A DNA stretch of 64,000 nucleotides from Byssothecium circinans (Eukaryota > Ascomycota > Dothideomycetes > Pleosporales > Massarinaceae). Below, piece by piece: positions 21,026 to 31,146 of this stretch (within the stretch, counting starts at the first letter, position 1; each line of letters begins with the position of its first letter). The translations under genes and the position numbers were made by a program. Where the stretch lies: positions 1,019,022 to 1,083,021 of the forward strand of contig ML976983.1 of assembly GCA_010015675.1 (NCBI GenBank), written 5' to 3'. Under the pieces are notes generated by a model. That model did no database searches, was not told the origin of the DNA, and was given only the letters and a program-made list of their open reading frames with translations.

Positions 21026-22595
21026 ATGGCGAAACGAAAGCGCAACAACGCCCATTCCATTCCTGTGAAGAAGCTGGCCACGGTATCAGGAATACCGAGC
21101 CCCCCACACGATGCAGGAGCCTCGCTCAGCGCATCTAGCATCAATTCAGTCATTTCGCCTGAAGAGCTTGATATCACAGTGGATACACTTCAAGCACTGG
21201 CTGGGCACCCAGGCATTATCAAGTCGAAAGCATGCAAAGATCTGAGAACAGCAGCGTATACGTTCCGTCAAGCAAGTACGACAGGAATGATTGCAGCCGG
21301 TAAGTATAACCAGCCTTTAACGTCAGGATGAGATTGGACTGAAGGCTGATCCAAATAGAGGGCAGGAACCTTACGGCTCGAATTTCTGCAGCTCTTACGG
21401 ATGGGAACTATTTGGATGCACGCATCCTGCTAGCGGAGATGAGAATCAGGAAAGAGACGCCTTCTTTGGGAGCTCTATGTCGATGGGTCCGTACTCTCGA
21501 CATGATCTCCGGACTGTCAATTCATGTTCGAGTGCCCGACCAAACTATTGCGGGCCGAAACGCCCACAACACTGAGTTGATCGAAGTTATGGATGCTATC
21601 CTTCGTGTTACTGGTCCAACAGACACCACTTCTCACGGGATAGCTGGCTCTTCGGAACCTATTGCGCTGCAAGATACTTGGAATATGAGGGGCACTAGCG
21701 AACCCGCCCGACAAGTACGTCGAAGTATTGAGGATAAGACGATATTCGTATCTTGTCTTTCAGACCTCAAGGGGCACTTCAGGATCATCGAGACAATACC
21801 TGGGCCTGAACGCAAGCCAGCCAATCTCCACCCTGCTGTTTTATTTGCCTCGAAAGACGATACTATACTTCTCGGAGAAGCGCCCAAAACACAGTGCTAC
21901 AAACACCCGATTGTGCCGAACTTGAGGCTCATCAAAGATGTGCTCACACCCGATGAGTGCTCCTCCATCATCGCTGCGGGCGAAACGATGGAATTCATAC
22001 CCGATGCACCAATACGGCCTCAGGGTGAAGATACCAGTGTGCTTGCCCACAACTTCTACTGGATCGTCGACCAGGCCTTCCATGACAAGCTCTGGAATAG
22101 AATCAAGGAATTCGTGCCAGAAGCTGTTACGGGTAGGAAGGTTCGGGGCATCAATCGTCGATTTAGGGTCTATAGATACGTTCCTGGAGCAGAGTACAGA
22201 TGCCACATCGGTGAGTGGGCCGCCCGCTGCACTCATCAACAATATAACTAACATATTTCTCTCTAGACGGTGCCTGGCCGCCCTCTGGCATTGATCCTGT
22301 CACAGATGCCTATCAGTACGACTCTTCACCAAACAATGCTCGCCAGTCTTCCTTATTCACCTTTCTCATCTACTTGAACGACGATTTCAAAGGCGGTGAA
22401 ACAACCTTCTTCATCCCAAGCGTAAAAGAGGGCACCATCAATGCATACCCAGTCAAACCCATTATGGGTAGTGTCGCAGTATTTCCCCATGGGGAGGCCC
22501 AGGATGCTCTGCTGCATGAAGGTACCGGAGTAATAGAAGGTGCCAAGTACGTAATCCGTACAGACGTTGAGTATGATATCGATGCCACTCCATAG
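21026..22595 (+). CDS. 2-oxoglutarate/Fe(II) oxygenase, prolyl 4-hydroxylase-like
   Basis: Exons 21026-21299, 21359-22210 and 22267-22595 give 484 residues. The N-terminal ~280 residues are unique, opening with a basic nuclear-type stretch (MAKRKRNNAHSIPVKK). The C-terminal P4H-like double-stranded beta-helix starts near VPNLRLIKDVLTPDECSSII. Metal ligands are H374 and D376 (RCHIDGAWPPSG, spliced across intron 2) and H459 (DALLHEG). K469 (GAKYVIRTD) lies exactly ten residues later, matching the His-10-Lys spacing of prolyl 4-hydroxylases and fitting 2-oxoglutarate binding. GETTFF and GSVAVFPHG are the usual neighbours. No signal peptide is seen, so it is probably cytosolic or nuclear. The substrate is unknown. 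Confidence 0.88.
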
Positions 22596-22956
22596 GTTTT
22601 CTTCTATACGAAACTCGGAACTAAGGAATGGACATGGAATCGTGAGTTCGTCGGTCGAATCTCAGATGAGGATGTGGTAAATGACGCGATAGCGTCACCC
22701 GATTTAGTTAGCGCGTTTAGAATCCGAGTGGTGGTACGATCACACCACTGTCATCTCACGACGTACCACCACGACTAGCTGGCTGTCGCCTAAACCGTTG
22801 ATGATGGCAGATTCAGTACGGATGATTGTGGCCAAGATAAAAGGCCACTCTTCTACAAGAAGAGCTAATCACACCTACACTCCGCTTGCCATTTCACTCA
22901 ATTCCTCAATTTCAGCACGCTTTGCTCCCAAGCTTGAATAGAAAAAATACTACAAC
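22596..22956. other. Intergenic between oxygenase and protoglobin genes
   Basis: No gene. It is a 361-bp promoter/leader ending in a CT-rich 5' leader. Confidence 0.5.
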
Positions 22957-24095
22957 ATGGCACCCTTCTATCGCCGGCCTATGAAGCACATCGACCGTAG
23001 AGAATTATACACCAATCTAGAGACGAGAATCCAGTATCTCCACTCATTTCTAGACTTCAGTACCCGTACGCTGGAATCACCTGCATACATGAAGACCAAT
23101 GCCGGACTAACGTCTCTAGGCGACATCGATGCCCTCGTCTCGGGAAAGAAATACATACAAGTACTGATCCCGGCCATTGTCAACATTGTGTACAAGAAGT
23201 TGTTGCAATATGATATTACGGCACGCGCCTTCGAAACGCGATCAACGTCATATGAAGGACCTGTCGACTTGAACCTCAATGAGAACTCGCCTCAAATCCT
23301 GCACCGCAAGATGTTCCTTCGAGGTAAGTTGCTGCATGCGGCAAGTCGAGTCATTGCAGCTGCTAACAAGTACTCCGTACAGGGTACCTGAACAAGCTGT
23401 GTAGCGACCCAACCAAGATGGAGTTCTGGGAATAGTATGTGCATCGTTCTGTATTACCGACTCCTTACTGACCTTGACTAGTCTTGACAAGGTCGGCATG
23501 ATGCACGTCGGACAGGGACGTCAACATCCTCTCCATGTCGAATATGTGCACATTGGAGCCACACTGTCATTCATCCAAGACGTCCTCACTGAAGCCATCC
23601 TCTCGCACCCCCGCCTAAAGATGGAGCGCAAAATCGCCCTCGTCAAGGCGATCAGCAAAGTAATCTGGATCCAAAACGACCTCTTCGCGAAATGGTATGT
23701 GCGAGATGGCGAAGAATTCGAAGATGACCGTCTGATCCCTGAAGTGGAACCAGAGGGCTATCTGCACGGGAAGAAGATTCTGCACGACAGCAGCGAGAGT
23801 GAAAGCGAAATCGAGGTAAGAAGGCCGCCGGATGGACTGCATGTGAGATGTGTGCTGACTTGGTTATCGTAACCAGGACTGTGATTTGGCTGCGGGGTCT
23901 TGCCCATTCAAGAACTTGGCCACTCAGAGCCCCCGAACGATTCATGGCCCGACCAATATCAAGCGGACAAGTCTTGAGGTGCCAAATGCAGATGTTGGTT
24001 GGAGAGAAACATCGACGACCCCAAGCCCGCTGCCATCGCCTGCATCGGGCTCCATATCGCCTGGTAGCGGTATTCCACGGCCTGTGAATATGTAA
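22957..24095 (+). CDS. Fungal protoglobin-domain protein
   Basis: Exons 22957-23323, 23383-23434, 23482-23815 and 23877-24095 give 323 residues. The single-domain protoglobin core covers about residues 5-225: HIDRRELYTNLETRIQYLHSF, ALVSGKKYIQVLIPAIVNIVY, KKLLQYDITARAFETRST, SPQILHRKMFLRGYLNKLC, MEFWEYLDKVGMMHVGQGRQ, HPLHVEYVHIGATLSFIQDV and KVIWIQNDLFAKWYV. This matches the conserved fungal protoglobin pattern, a haem-binding globin fold related to globin-coupled sensors; the proximal His is probably one of those in the HPLHVEYVH segment. A Ser/Glu hinge (SSESESEIE) and a ~70-residue Pro/Ser-rich tail follow, with no output domain. It probably senses or binds O2, NO or CO; its role in fungi is poorly known. 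Confidence 0.85.
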
Positions 24096-25523
24096 CCCTT
24101 TTTCTACGTAGGAGATAGGATATGTATGTATTGGAGGGGCAGTTGTCTATATGCGGTCAACGTTTTCCTATGTTTCCATCTCTCACGTGTCCATGCATAG
24201 GGATCGGGCATAGTTTTCTAGGGCATTCGAGGAGTTACGGCTGGCCAACATGGTCCTCGGGATAATTCGGGACCGCGCGGCAAATGTCTCACCATCCATG
24301 GATGTTTTCTTTCAAGCCATCATCACTTTCAGTACCTGTAGTGCGCGTGACCTTTGGCAGGAGTGGCTATGCGCACATATGTGCTCTACACACAGCACTA
24401 CAAATCGCTTTCAAATCAGTTCTCGCGGCCATCACGTGAGGGTGATACGGCTGGCTACACATGTGGCATTCGTAACCTTGGAATGTTTCAGGCAGGGGAG
24501 CCGAGGTGCCGGGGCTAGAATGCAGCGGAAGCTGGGCGACTTGGCTAGTGTTTGCGGCGACGCTCCGTGATGGCGATGATACGTCACCCTGGAGGCGTTC
24601 GAAACCGCAACGCAAACGGGGAGAACAGTCTGAACTCAGCATGACATGGCAGCCTGAGATGGGTTGACGGCTCGGGGGCGAGCAGGCGAGCGCAGAGGTG
24701 AGGCGAGGTGATGCTGCGACGGCTAGGGAGGGATAGCGACATGAGATGACGATAGTCGCTAGGTAAAGTTTCGCGGCGTGCACGCTGGGCGTCTGACGCT
24801 GCGAGGAAGCAGACGGGCCACTCTGCCACTCTGCAGGCCCGCGATAGAAAGAAAAACGGCGCATCGCGACAGGCCGCTCCGGTTGCTGTGCAGGCTGCAT
24901 TCCGCTGCTTTTTCCAGAATTACAAAATAAGGCCTAATGCGCACATCGCTACCCCTGATTGGCGTGGCGGCCCCAATCCCTACTAGCCCATATTCTGTGC
25001 CGTCTTACTGGGTCGACGTCGCACGTCGCAACTTCCAACAGTAAGAACTTCGTCCCGCTCTTTCCCTCTTCCCAACCGTCCGCCTTTTCCTACGGTTATC
25101 TCCACCACACCTCAACACCCCCCCTAACACACCACCACGATAGCTGTCTGCTCACTGCGACGGATTTCTCTCCTGTATTATCGACTCTGCGTCTTGTATT
25201 TGGCTCTTCTCCGTCTGCTTTCGACTTATCTGGTGCGGCACGGCCGATCTCCACGACACCTTGCAGCAGGGAGCTCAGCTTCCCTCCACGTCACCACTCC
25301 ACACCTGCCCCCCTTCGATTCTTGCACTCCTTCGCGCACTCTTTAGACTCTTATTGATTTAATTCCTTGCGCCTTTCACCACTTCAACTCTTTGCGCGCT
25401 CACTCGAGCCGCAAGTCCGGCTGCGTCGTCATTCTGCAGCGCGTTAGCTCCTGGAATCTGATGCGCCCGACCTTCTCTGCGACAGATGAGCGCTGTTTGT
25501 ACTAAACTTCCACTCCCTTCACC
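24096..25523. other. Long intergenic / 5' leader of the AHC1-like gene
   Basis: No gene. 25040-25520 is a C/T-rich, purine-poor stretch typical of fungal transcription starts and long 5' UTRs. The 24367-24900 minus frame is featureless. Confidence 0.5.
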
Positions 25524-27422
25524 ATGCAGTCCATGTTCCGTCTCTCATGGAGCACGGATTCGCCCGGCGACAAGATCATGGAAAAGTCTGCGCTGCACAA
25601 GTCAAGACCGATGCCGGTGATTGAGATGCCAACTCTCATGAACCAGGTAAAACGAAAAAGGACCGACAGTCCTGAACCGGCATCGGCGCAGCACGCGCAC
25701 GTGGTGAAGAAGTGGAAGGATGCGAACGGCGACGTGAAGCATGCCCCAGTTGCAAGTGCGACCGCTGTAGATGTGTCGCGAAAGCCTGTTGAGCCCAAAG
25801 ACAACGTATCCAGAGTGCCTTCTACCGATACTTTAGAGGCGCGTCCCAAGGCCCAACCTTCGAGAAGAGAAGGCGCGAGTGCGAGCAAGTCCCAGAAGCC
25901 TGGTGGCAAATCCGATTCTTCTTCATCTTCTTCCTCCGTCACTCCCACGGCTACCATGGCAACCGACCAGTCTGCACTTCAACAAGCGATCGAGGCTCAG
26001 ATCAACTACGAAATTCTGCTCAAGCACAACGAGTTGCGTTTGATTGAGCAAGAGCTTGCCAAATGTCAAGTGTCGCTGGAGCAACTGCGCCGCTGCTCGC
26101 TAATCCCGTTCCCCGGAGCAGAAGGCATATCTGAAAATGTCAGCGGGGGCGTTGGCCCTTCGTTGCAACCGCCCAACGGTTTTACGGAACCGCAGTACGC
26201 TGCTCCATGGGGCGTCACTGATGGACCGTACACTCGACACTACGCCAAGTGGTTGATTTCAGATGTCAAGTTTGATCCCGTTTCCGAGCGCGCGCTGGCG
26301 CAGCAAACGCAGGGTTATTTTGGTATGGGTGAAGGCCGCACGACGCGTGGTAGTTTTGCTGAGTTTGGTCCGACCAGCAAAGCGCGCACGTCGCGAACTT
26401 CGACTGGAACGTTGAAGCTTCAGGCTCTTGGTGAAAATCCAGCACCTGCACCAAAGGTTGATCCTTTGCTACACCAGCGGTCTACGGACAAGAAATGGGT
26501 ACGCCTATTCTGCGCACAGTGTGGACACAGCAACTTCTCGAACACGCAAGGCTTTCTCAACCATTGCAGAATCAAACACAACCAGGTGTTCAAGAGTCAT
26601 GACGCAGCAGCTGTTGCTTGCGGTGTTCCGGTGGACATTGACGATGTCGGCGCACCAGCTACAGCAACCGAACCAACGGCAACACCGGTGAGCACGCCGG
26701 CAATTTCTTTCCCTGTCACCACCACACCTGGCAACGTACATCCACTTGTGCGCGCAAATCCTGCTCAGCTGGCCAAGGACGTCCATCGAGATTTCAGCAA
26801 GCCGCGTGTTGAGGCGAAGCCCAAGGCATCAGCGGCGGGGCTCTCTGAGTCATCTTCAACGCCACACCTAAGCGCACTACTGGCGCAACGTGGCTTTGAC
26901 GGCAATCTCAAAGGATTGGTGGACACGGTGAAGTCGAAGGTTGATCTGGACGCGATGGAAACATCAGATGACGACCTGATCGACAGCGCCGTCCAGACTC
27001 CAACCACTGCGAAGCCAACCCAACTGGCTCGTTTGCCGGTTGCCGCGCCAAATGCCACACCTGCGAGCAAAGCACCGTCGGGGCGACCCGTGAGCCAAAA
27101 GGGACAGCATACTGGACCTCCGCGTCTTCCACTTGCATTTCCAGCCACTCTTCATGGCAGTGGCCATCGCTTGCCGGATTCTCCAGTAGATCTCAGCCCT
27201 CATACCGTTGAGTCTAACCCGGGTCTTGTGAGCGATCACGACGACGATGATGACGAGGATGGAGATGATGCCCACAGCCAGCCCGACTACACCATGAACG
27301 ATGATGATGTTGTCGTCGAGGATGCGAGCGACGTCGAAGGCGTACAGCAGGAGCGTACAGGGTCGCGCCAAGGCTTGAACAGCTGCTGTTTCGAGAAGGG
27401 CGAAGGAAGCCGCAAGCATTAG
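25524..27422 (+). CDS. AHC1-like C2H2 zinc-finger protein (possible ADA histone acetyltransferase component)
   Basis: A single exon of 632 residues starting at CACCATGCAGTCC. It is largely disordered (Ser runs at about 131-138). A short helical segment lies at about 153-192 (QQAIEAQINYEILLKHNELR). The clear domain is an atypical C2H2 finger: C330, C333, H347, H352 in WVRLFCAQCGHSNFSNTQGF and LNHCRIKHNQVF, followed by SHDAAAVACGVPVD. I associate this NTQGFLNHCR...SHDxAAxxCG signature with fungal AHC1-type fingers. The C-terminus is acidic (DHDDDDDEDGDD). In yeast Ahc1 is a subunit specific to the ADA complex. Assignment rests on the finger alone, so complex membership is an inference. Confidence 0.7.
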   Translation: MQSMFRLSWSTDSPGDKIMEKSALHKSRPMPVIEMPTLMNQVKRKRTDSPEPASAQHAHVVKKWKDANGDVKHAPVASATAVDVSRKPVEPKDNVSRVPSTDTLEARPKAQPSRREGASASKSQKPGGKSDSSSSSSSVTPTATMATDQSALQQAIEAQINYEILLKHNELRLIEQELAKCQVSLEQLRRCSLIPFPGAEGISENVSGGVGPSLQPPNGFTEPQYAAPWGVTDGPYTRHYAKWLISDVKFDPVSERALAQQTQGYFGMGEGRTTRGSFAEFGPTSKARTSRTSTGTLKLQALGENPAPAPKVDPLLHQRSTDKKWVRLFCAQCGHSNFSNTQGFLNHCRIKHNQVFKSHDAAAVACGVPVDIDDVGAPATATEPTATPVSTPAISFPVTTTPGNVHPLVRANPAQLAKDVHRDFSKPRVEAKPKASAAGLSESSSTPHLSALLAQRGFDGNLKGLVDTVKSKVDLDAMETSDDDLIDSAVQTPTTAKPTQLARLPVAAPNATPASKAPSGRPVSQKGQHTGPPRLPLAFPATLHGSGHRLPDSPVDLSPHTVESNPGLVSDHDDDDDEDGDDAHSQPDYTMNDDDVVVEDASDVEGVQQERTGSRQGLNSCCFEKGEGSRKH

Positions 27423-28518
27423 ACGGGGACCCGTTAATTCGGGCTTCTCCGTCAAACTCTCTGAAAAGATTGTGGTTTTGCTTTTCCTGTATTCTTGGTT
27501 TCTTTCTCTACCGATACACCCTTTTGTGCAAATACCCTTTTTCCGCCTTTCTCCTTCCTCTTTCCCACCTCTCGTACGCACTCTCGGGCGGATGGGATTT
27601 TGCGCTTTCTGGGGGGTATATACGGTTGGTTCCAGCAATGGGAGGTATTTTTGATCGGTCAGCATAAGCTTTTAATCAAGCTTGTGCAGGCCACGCTTTT
27701 TATTTCCCCTTCTTCTCTCTTCTTCCTCCTCTGCCCTTATACCTCGGAAATTTACGACTGAAATCTCTTCTCTCATCTCATCAAGTGCGCCCCAGGGTGT
27801 TCCGACAGGCGCTGGGTCACGCTGTGTATTATTGCTCTGTAAGGTCTTTTTGGATATTGGCGATAGAATGGCGGGGACGGGGAGAAAGGGTTCGTATGAT
27901 GCGATTTCCTTCGTGCGTGCGTGCGTGTGACGCGAGAAACCTAAAATTGCAGGCGATGTGCCTGCCATGTATATACCTTTTAATGCTAGCGATCATGTAT
28001 TCTTATATCAAATGGATATGGTGCTATACTCGTGGATTCGACTCCGTCCCACTTGCCACTACCTTACCTTCTTTGACTGTGTATTCCACCCCCAACTGTG
28101 ATCTATCCCTTAAATATATTATCAGAGAAATCAGCACTACGACATTAACTAAAGGCCGTGTTTACGTATACAGTCTGTATAGCTCTTCTAGAGTCTACCA
28201 GTGGCCTTAACATGGGGATTGCTCCAGCCGGCTTTTGACCCACTGCGAGACACTGTACCGAAGTTGCGTAGCTGGGAAGGCAAGGCAAGGTCCCAAAAGC
28301 CCGACTTTTGCACTCCCCGCGCCTCTCTTTCCGCTACCTAGGTGGTGGGCCGCGACGTCCTTGTAACTCAGGAACGCAGTGCTGGCAATACCCAAACCCT
28401 TCAAAGACGCCTGTCCCATTATCCGTCTCATGCGCGCACTGTATGCATCAAGAACCCCGTCCATGATAACCCCAACACACGTCGCGCGTCACTGAGGCAC
28501 CGACCAAACTCAAAGCTT
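27423..28518. other. Convergent intergenic region
   Basis: 3' regions of the AHC1-like gene (plus) and KSH1 (minus). It is T/C-rich with no supported coding frame. Confidence 0.5.
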
Positions 28519-29004
28519 CTAGCCCATAAACTCCACAGCCTGCACTCCGTTAGCTTGCATTCGCACCCTAAATCTTCCCATCTCCAGGCGAAACTATTTC
28601 CCCATCCCGCCTTACTTTCCCTCCCCGCCCTAAGCGTGCCCAGAACCCGCAACACGCTCCATCCAACAAAGTTCAACCTCAAACCTTCGCTAGCTCCAGC
28701 CTCCAGCCTCCAACAAAGACTCGGGTAGGTAGGGAGTGCGTACCGCCATAACGACACAAGCGAGCGCGACATACGGACTCAGGCGCTCGCCGATCCGGGC
28801 GCATTTCCACAGCGGGCCGACGAAGTAGTTTTCCTTGTTGCGGTCCATGATGCCGGGGAATTGGTAGTGGGCGTAGGTCGAGGTGCAGATTGTGAGGAGG
28901 ATTACGAGGAGGAGGGATTGGAAGTTGAAGAATGCCGTCTATTAGGTTTTTTTTGTTAGTGTTGGGGGTTTTGGAGGGTGGTTTGGAGGGGGAAGGTGTA
29001 CCAT
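28519..29004 (-). CDS. KSH1: Protein kish (TMEM167 family), Golgi secretory-pathway membrane protein
   Basis: Exons (minus) 29004-29002, 28938-28744 and probably 28539-28519 give 72 residues, the usual kish length. Exon 1 codes only the initiator Met; a 63-nt intron (GTACAC...TAATAG) follows. Exon 2 reads [60 protein letters not shown] and CVVMA, matching the kish family almost end to end: one N-terminal hydrophobic segment, FPGIxDRxK, [14 protein letters not shown] and a second hydrophobic segment. The last exon (AVEFMG, stop) is inferred from a GCTAAC branch site and TGCAG acceptor. Without that splice the frame runs to 28690 for about 84 residues. Yeast Ksh1 acts in early secretion at the Golgi. 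Confidence 0.85.
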
Positions 29005-29733
29005 TTTGGAGGTCGCGCGGTGGGCGCAGAGAGTTGAGGGGAGCTGGGGAGGTGAGAGCGTGAATAGGTGCGGAGGAGGGTAGAATGTCGATTAAAGGAG
29101 GCTAAAGCCTAGATTGAGATGTGCTTTGGACAGATGTCCCGCGTTCGTCGTTGCGGGCACCGGACAATGGATTATCTGGTCCTCCGAGGACGTCCGTGCT
29201 TTTGGCGGCCGCGGTGTATGGATCGTCACGCCTGCAGCAACCACCCAACCCTCGGTAGCTTCTGAACTCATCTTCCAGAACACTTCACCTCTCTTTCCTG
29301 GAGAAACACCATCTTCGCCAATAACGGCAGTCTCTCGATACTGCGAAAAGAGTCATACATATCCCTACGTAAAGATTTCATGCTGCGGTTCTTAACGGCG
29401 GTGAAGAGCCACACGACGACAAACAGCACGTAAAGAGTCGGAAGGATAGCTGCAGCGGGGCTACGTACAGAAGGCTAGGTTTCAGGGAAAGACTCCAGCA
29501 GCGAAAGCAAATACAACGGCAAGATGACGGAGGTGCGCATGCGGCAGCGGCAGAAGGGGCAGCAGTTTGCGCCGCCAGAATGTGAGTGAACTCTACTTAT
29601 TTCGCTCTCACATTGCATTCCGTCGCAGTGCGCAGTCCTTCTTGACACTGTCTCTTCTATAAAACCCCTCACCTGCCTCTTTCTCTCCACCAATCCCACC
29701 CTCAACAACATCCACACACAACCCCCACCCACC
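29005..29733. other. Intergenic between KSH1 and TAF13, with a doubtful minus-strand gene
   Basis: It carries the upstream regions of the divergent KSH1 and TAF13 genes. A possible small membrane-protein gene inside it is listed separately. Confidence 0.4.
29092..29542 (-). CDS. Doubtful small membrane-protein gene
   Basis: On the minus strand three reading pieces could be joined. The first is a hydrophobic start (ATG about 29542, MRTSVILPLYLLSLLESF). The second is a transmembrane-like piece, ILPTLYVLFVVVWLFTAVKN with a basic tail (about 29370-29450). The third is an open frame 29092-29365 containing GEDGVSPGKRGEVFWKMSSE. The order (signal-like, TM, soluble tail) is plausible for a small membrane protein divergent from TAF13. 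Splice sites are not convincing, the family is unknown, and the plus strand is also open over part of the region. Confidence 0.25.
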
Positions 29734-30303
29734 ATGCCCACCCCGATCCTCCCACGGCACCCCAAACCCAAGAACTCCCCAGCCCTCAACCTCGACCCCC
29801 CTAATACGCTCCGTCCCACCCCCTCCACTCACAAAAAACCCACAGTGGAATCCTTCCTCATCGCCTACGGCGACTCCGACGCCCCCTTACCCACCACAAT
29901 CCGCGTCCTCGACGAAATAGTCACAGACTACATCATCGAAACCTGCCACGAAGCCGCCGCCGTGGCGCACCATGCGCGCCGCCAGAAGATCAAGCTCGAC
30001 GACTTCAAGTTCATGCTGAGGCGCGATACGGCGAAGCTGGGTAGGGTGAGCGAGATGCTGGAGATGGAGAAGGATTTGAAGAAGAAGAGGAAGGCTTTCG
30101 ATACTGATGAGGGGGCTGTGGTGAAGGGCGCGGATGGGGTCGAGGTTGGGAAAGGCGGGGTGGGGAAGGCGGGGGAGAGGGCGGGAGATAAGGGGAAAGA
30201 GGCTGCTGCTGCTGCTGCGGGGGAGAGGGAGGATGGCGAGAGGAAGAAGAAGAAGAGGAAGAAGGAGAAGGGGGCTGATGCGGGGAGTGTGAGGAGTGGA
30301 TGA
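29734..30303 (+). CDS. TAF13: TFIID subunit TAF13
   Basis: A single exon of 189 residues starting at CCCACCATGCCC. The histone-fold core (about 38-115) reads TVESFLIAYGDSDAPLPTTI, RVLDEIVTDYIIETCHEAAA and RRQKIKLDDFKFMLRRDTAK, then LGRVSEMLEM. This is the TAF13/TFIID-18 signature, in which TAF13 pairs with TAF11 in TFIID. The C-terminal ~70 residues are a low-complexity Gly/Lys/Glu tail ending in a basic run (RKKKKRKKEKG), longer than in yeast and probably a nuclear localisation region. The N-terminal 35 residues are Pro-rich and unconserved. Confidence 0.92.
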   Translation: MPTPILPRHPKPKNSPALNLDPPNTLRPTPSTHKKPTVESFLIAYGDSDAPLPTTIRVLDEIVTDYIIETCHEAAAVAHHARRQKIKLDDFKFMLRRDTAKLGRVSEMLEMEKDLKKKRKAFDTDEGAVVKGADGVEVGKGGVGKAGERAGDKGKEAAAAAAGEREDGERKKKKRKKEKGADAGSVRSG

Positions 30304-31146
30304 GATCTTACTCTGGGGTTCAGTTGTTCTGGCCTTTTTCTACGGCTAGCATGGAGGGTTGTATGGCCTGGCTGGTCACTTCTTACCCTCGCTGGACACG
30401 TCAATATCTGCTAGGAGATGCACGGCTCTTGGTCACAGACCGACTTTCTACCGCTTCGATCTGCAGCCTGTTCGACACCCACCCAGACGAACGCGACTCC
30501 AAGGCCGCGTTTCTCTATGCTCAAACCAACCCATCGAACCTTCTAAAAGGACTTTCGCCTTTTGGTAATCCTACGGCTACAGCGAAGTCGAATTGGCGTT
30601 TTGGGTCTTTTAAGGAGCATTTCTTCGGCGTTTCGGTCTACATTATACTACAATGATACCCTTTCTTCGCACTCTATTCTTTCTTGCTAATTGACCAACC
30701 GTACGAACACTTTACAATGCCCACGCCATGGAGACCGTCGCACTTGGAGAAAACCCTTTTGGCACCTCGCTGTAGCACACAAGGCGGCATCACGAAGTCA
30801 GAATAGGAAACAAGTTGCGAGCGAGGATGGGGGTTCGGACTGGTATGACTAGTGTCTACATGTCCGGCGAGCTCTTTCTGAGCTTGAGGCTGAATTTATG
30901 CGCAGAACACGTGTTTCCGGTATTCATACATGCTCGTTACCACCTCTCCTTATGGCGTCATTCCTCACGCCCTGGGCTGCATCGCACCTCCCCAGATTCC
31001 TCCCCTCTGCACCATATCGCCGTGATGCCCGACTCGTGACATCGTGTTCCGTATCACCTCCGTACTTTTTCCCCTTGCCGGTCTATAATGCAAAATCAAA
31101 CAATGAACATTTCCCGCAGTGGTCTAGCAGCGTCAAGAAGAACCCT
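30304..31146. other. Convergent intergenic region
   Basis: 3' regions of TAF13 and eIF3f. The frame 30300-30656 has no recognisable features. Confidence 0.5.

Noticed and set aside
24367..24900. Minus-strand frame of 177 codons in the intergenic region
   Set aside because: No motif, no splice context and a Cys/Arg/Ser composition expected from non-coding sequence.
26964..27665. Minus-strand frame of 233 codons overlapping the AHC1-like gene end
   Set aside because: Antisense to a compositionally biased coding region and its 3' UTR; no domain.
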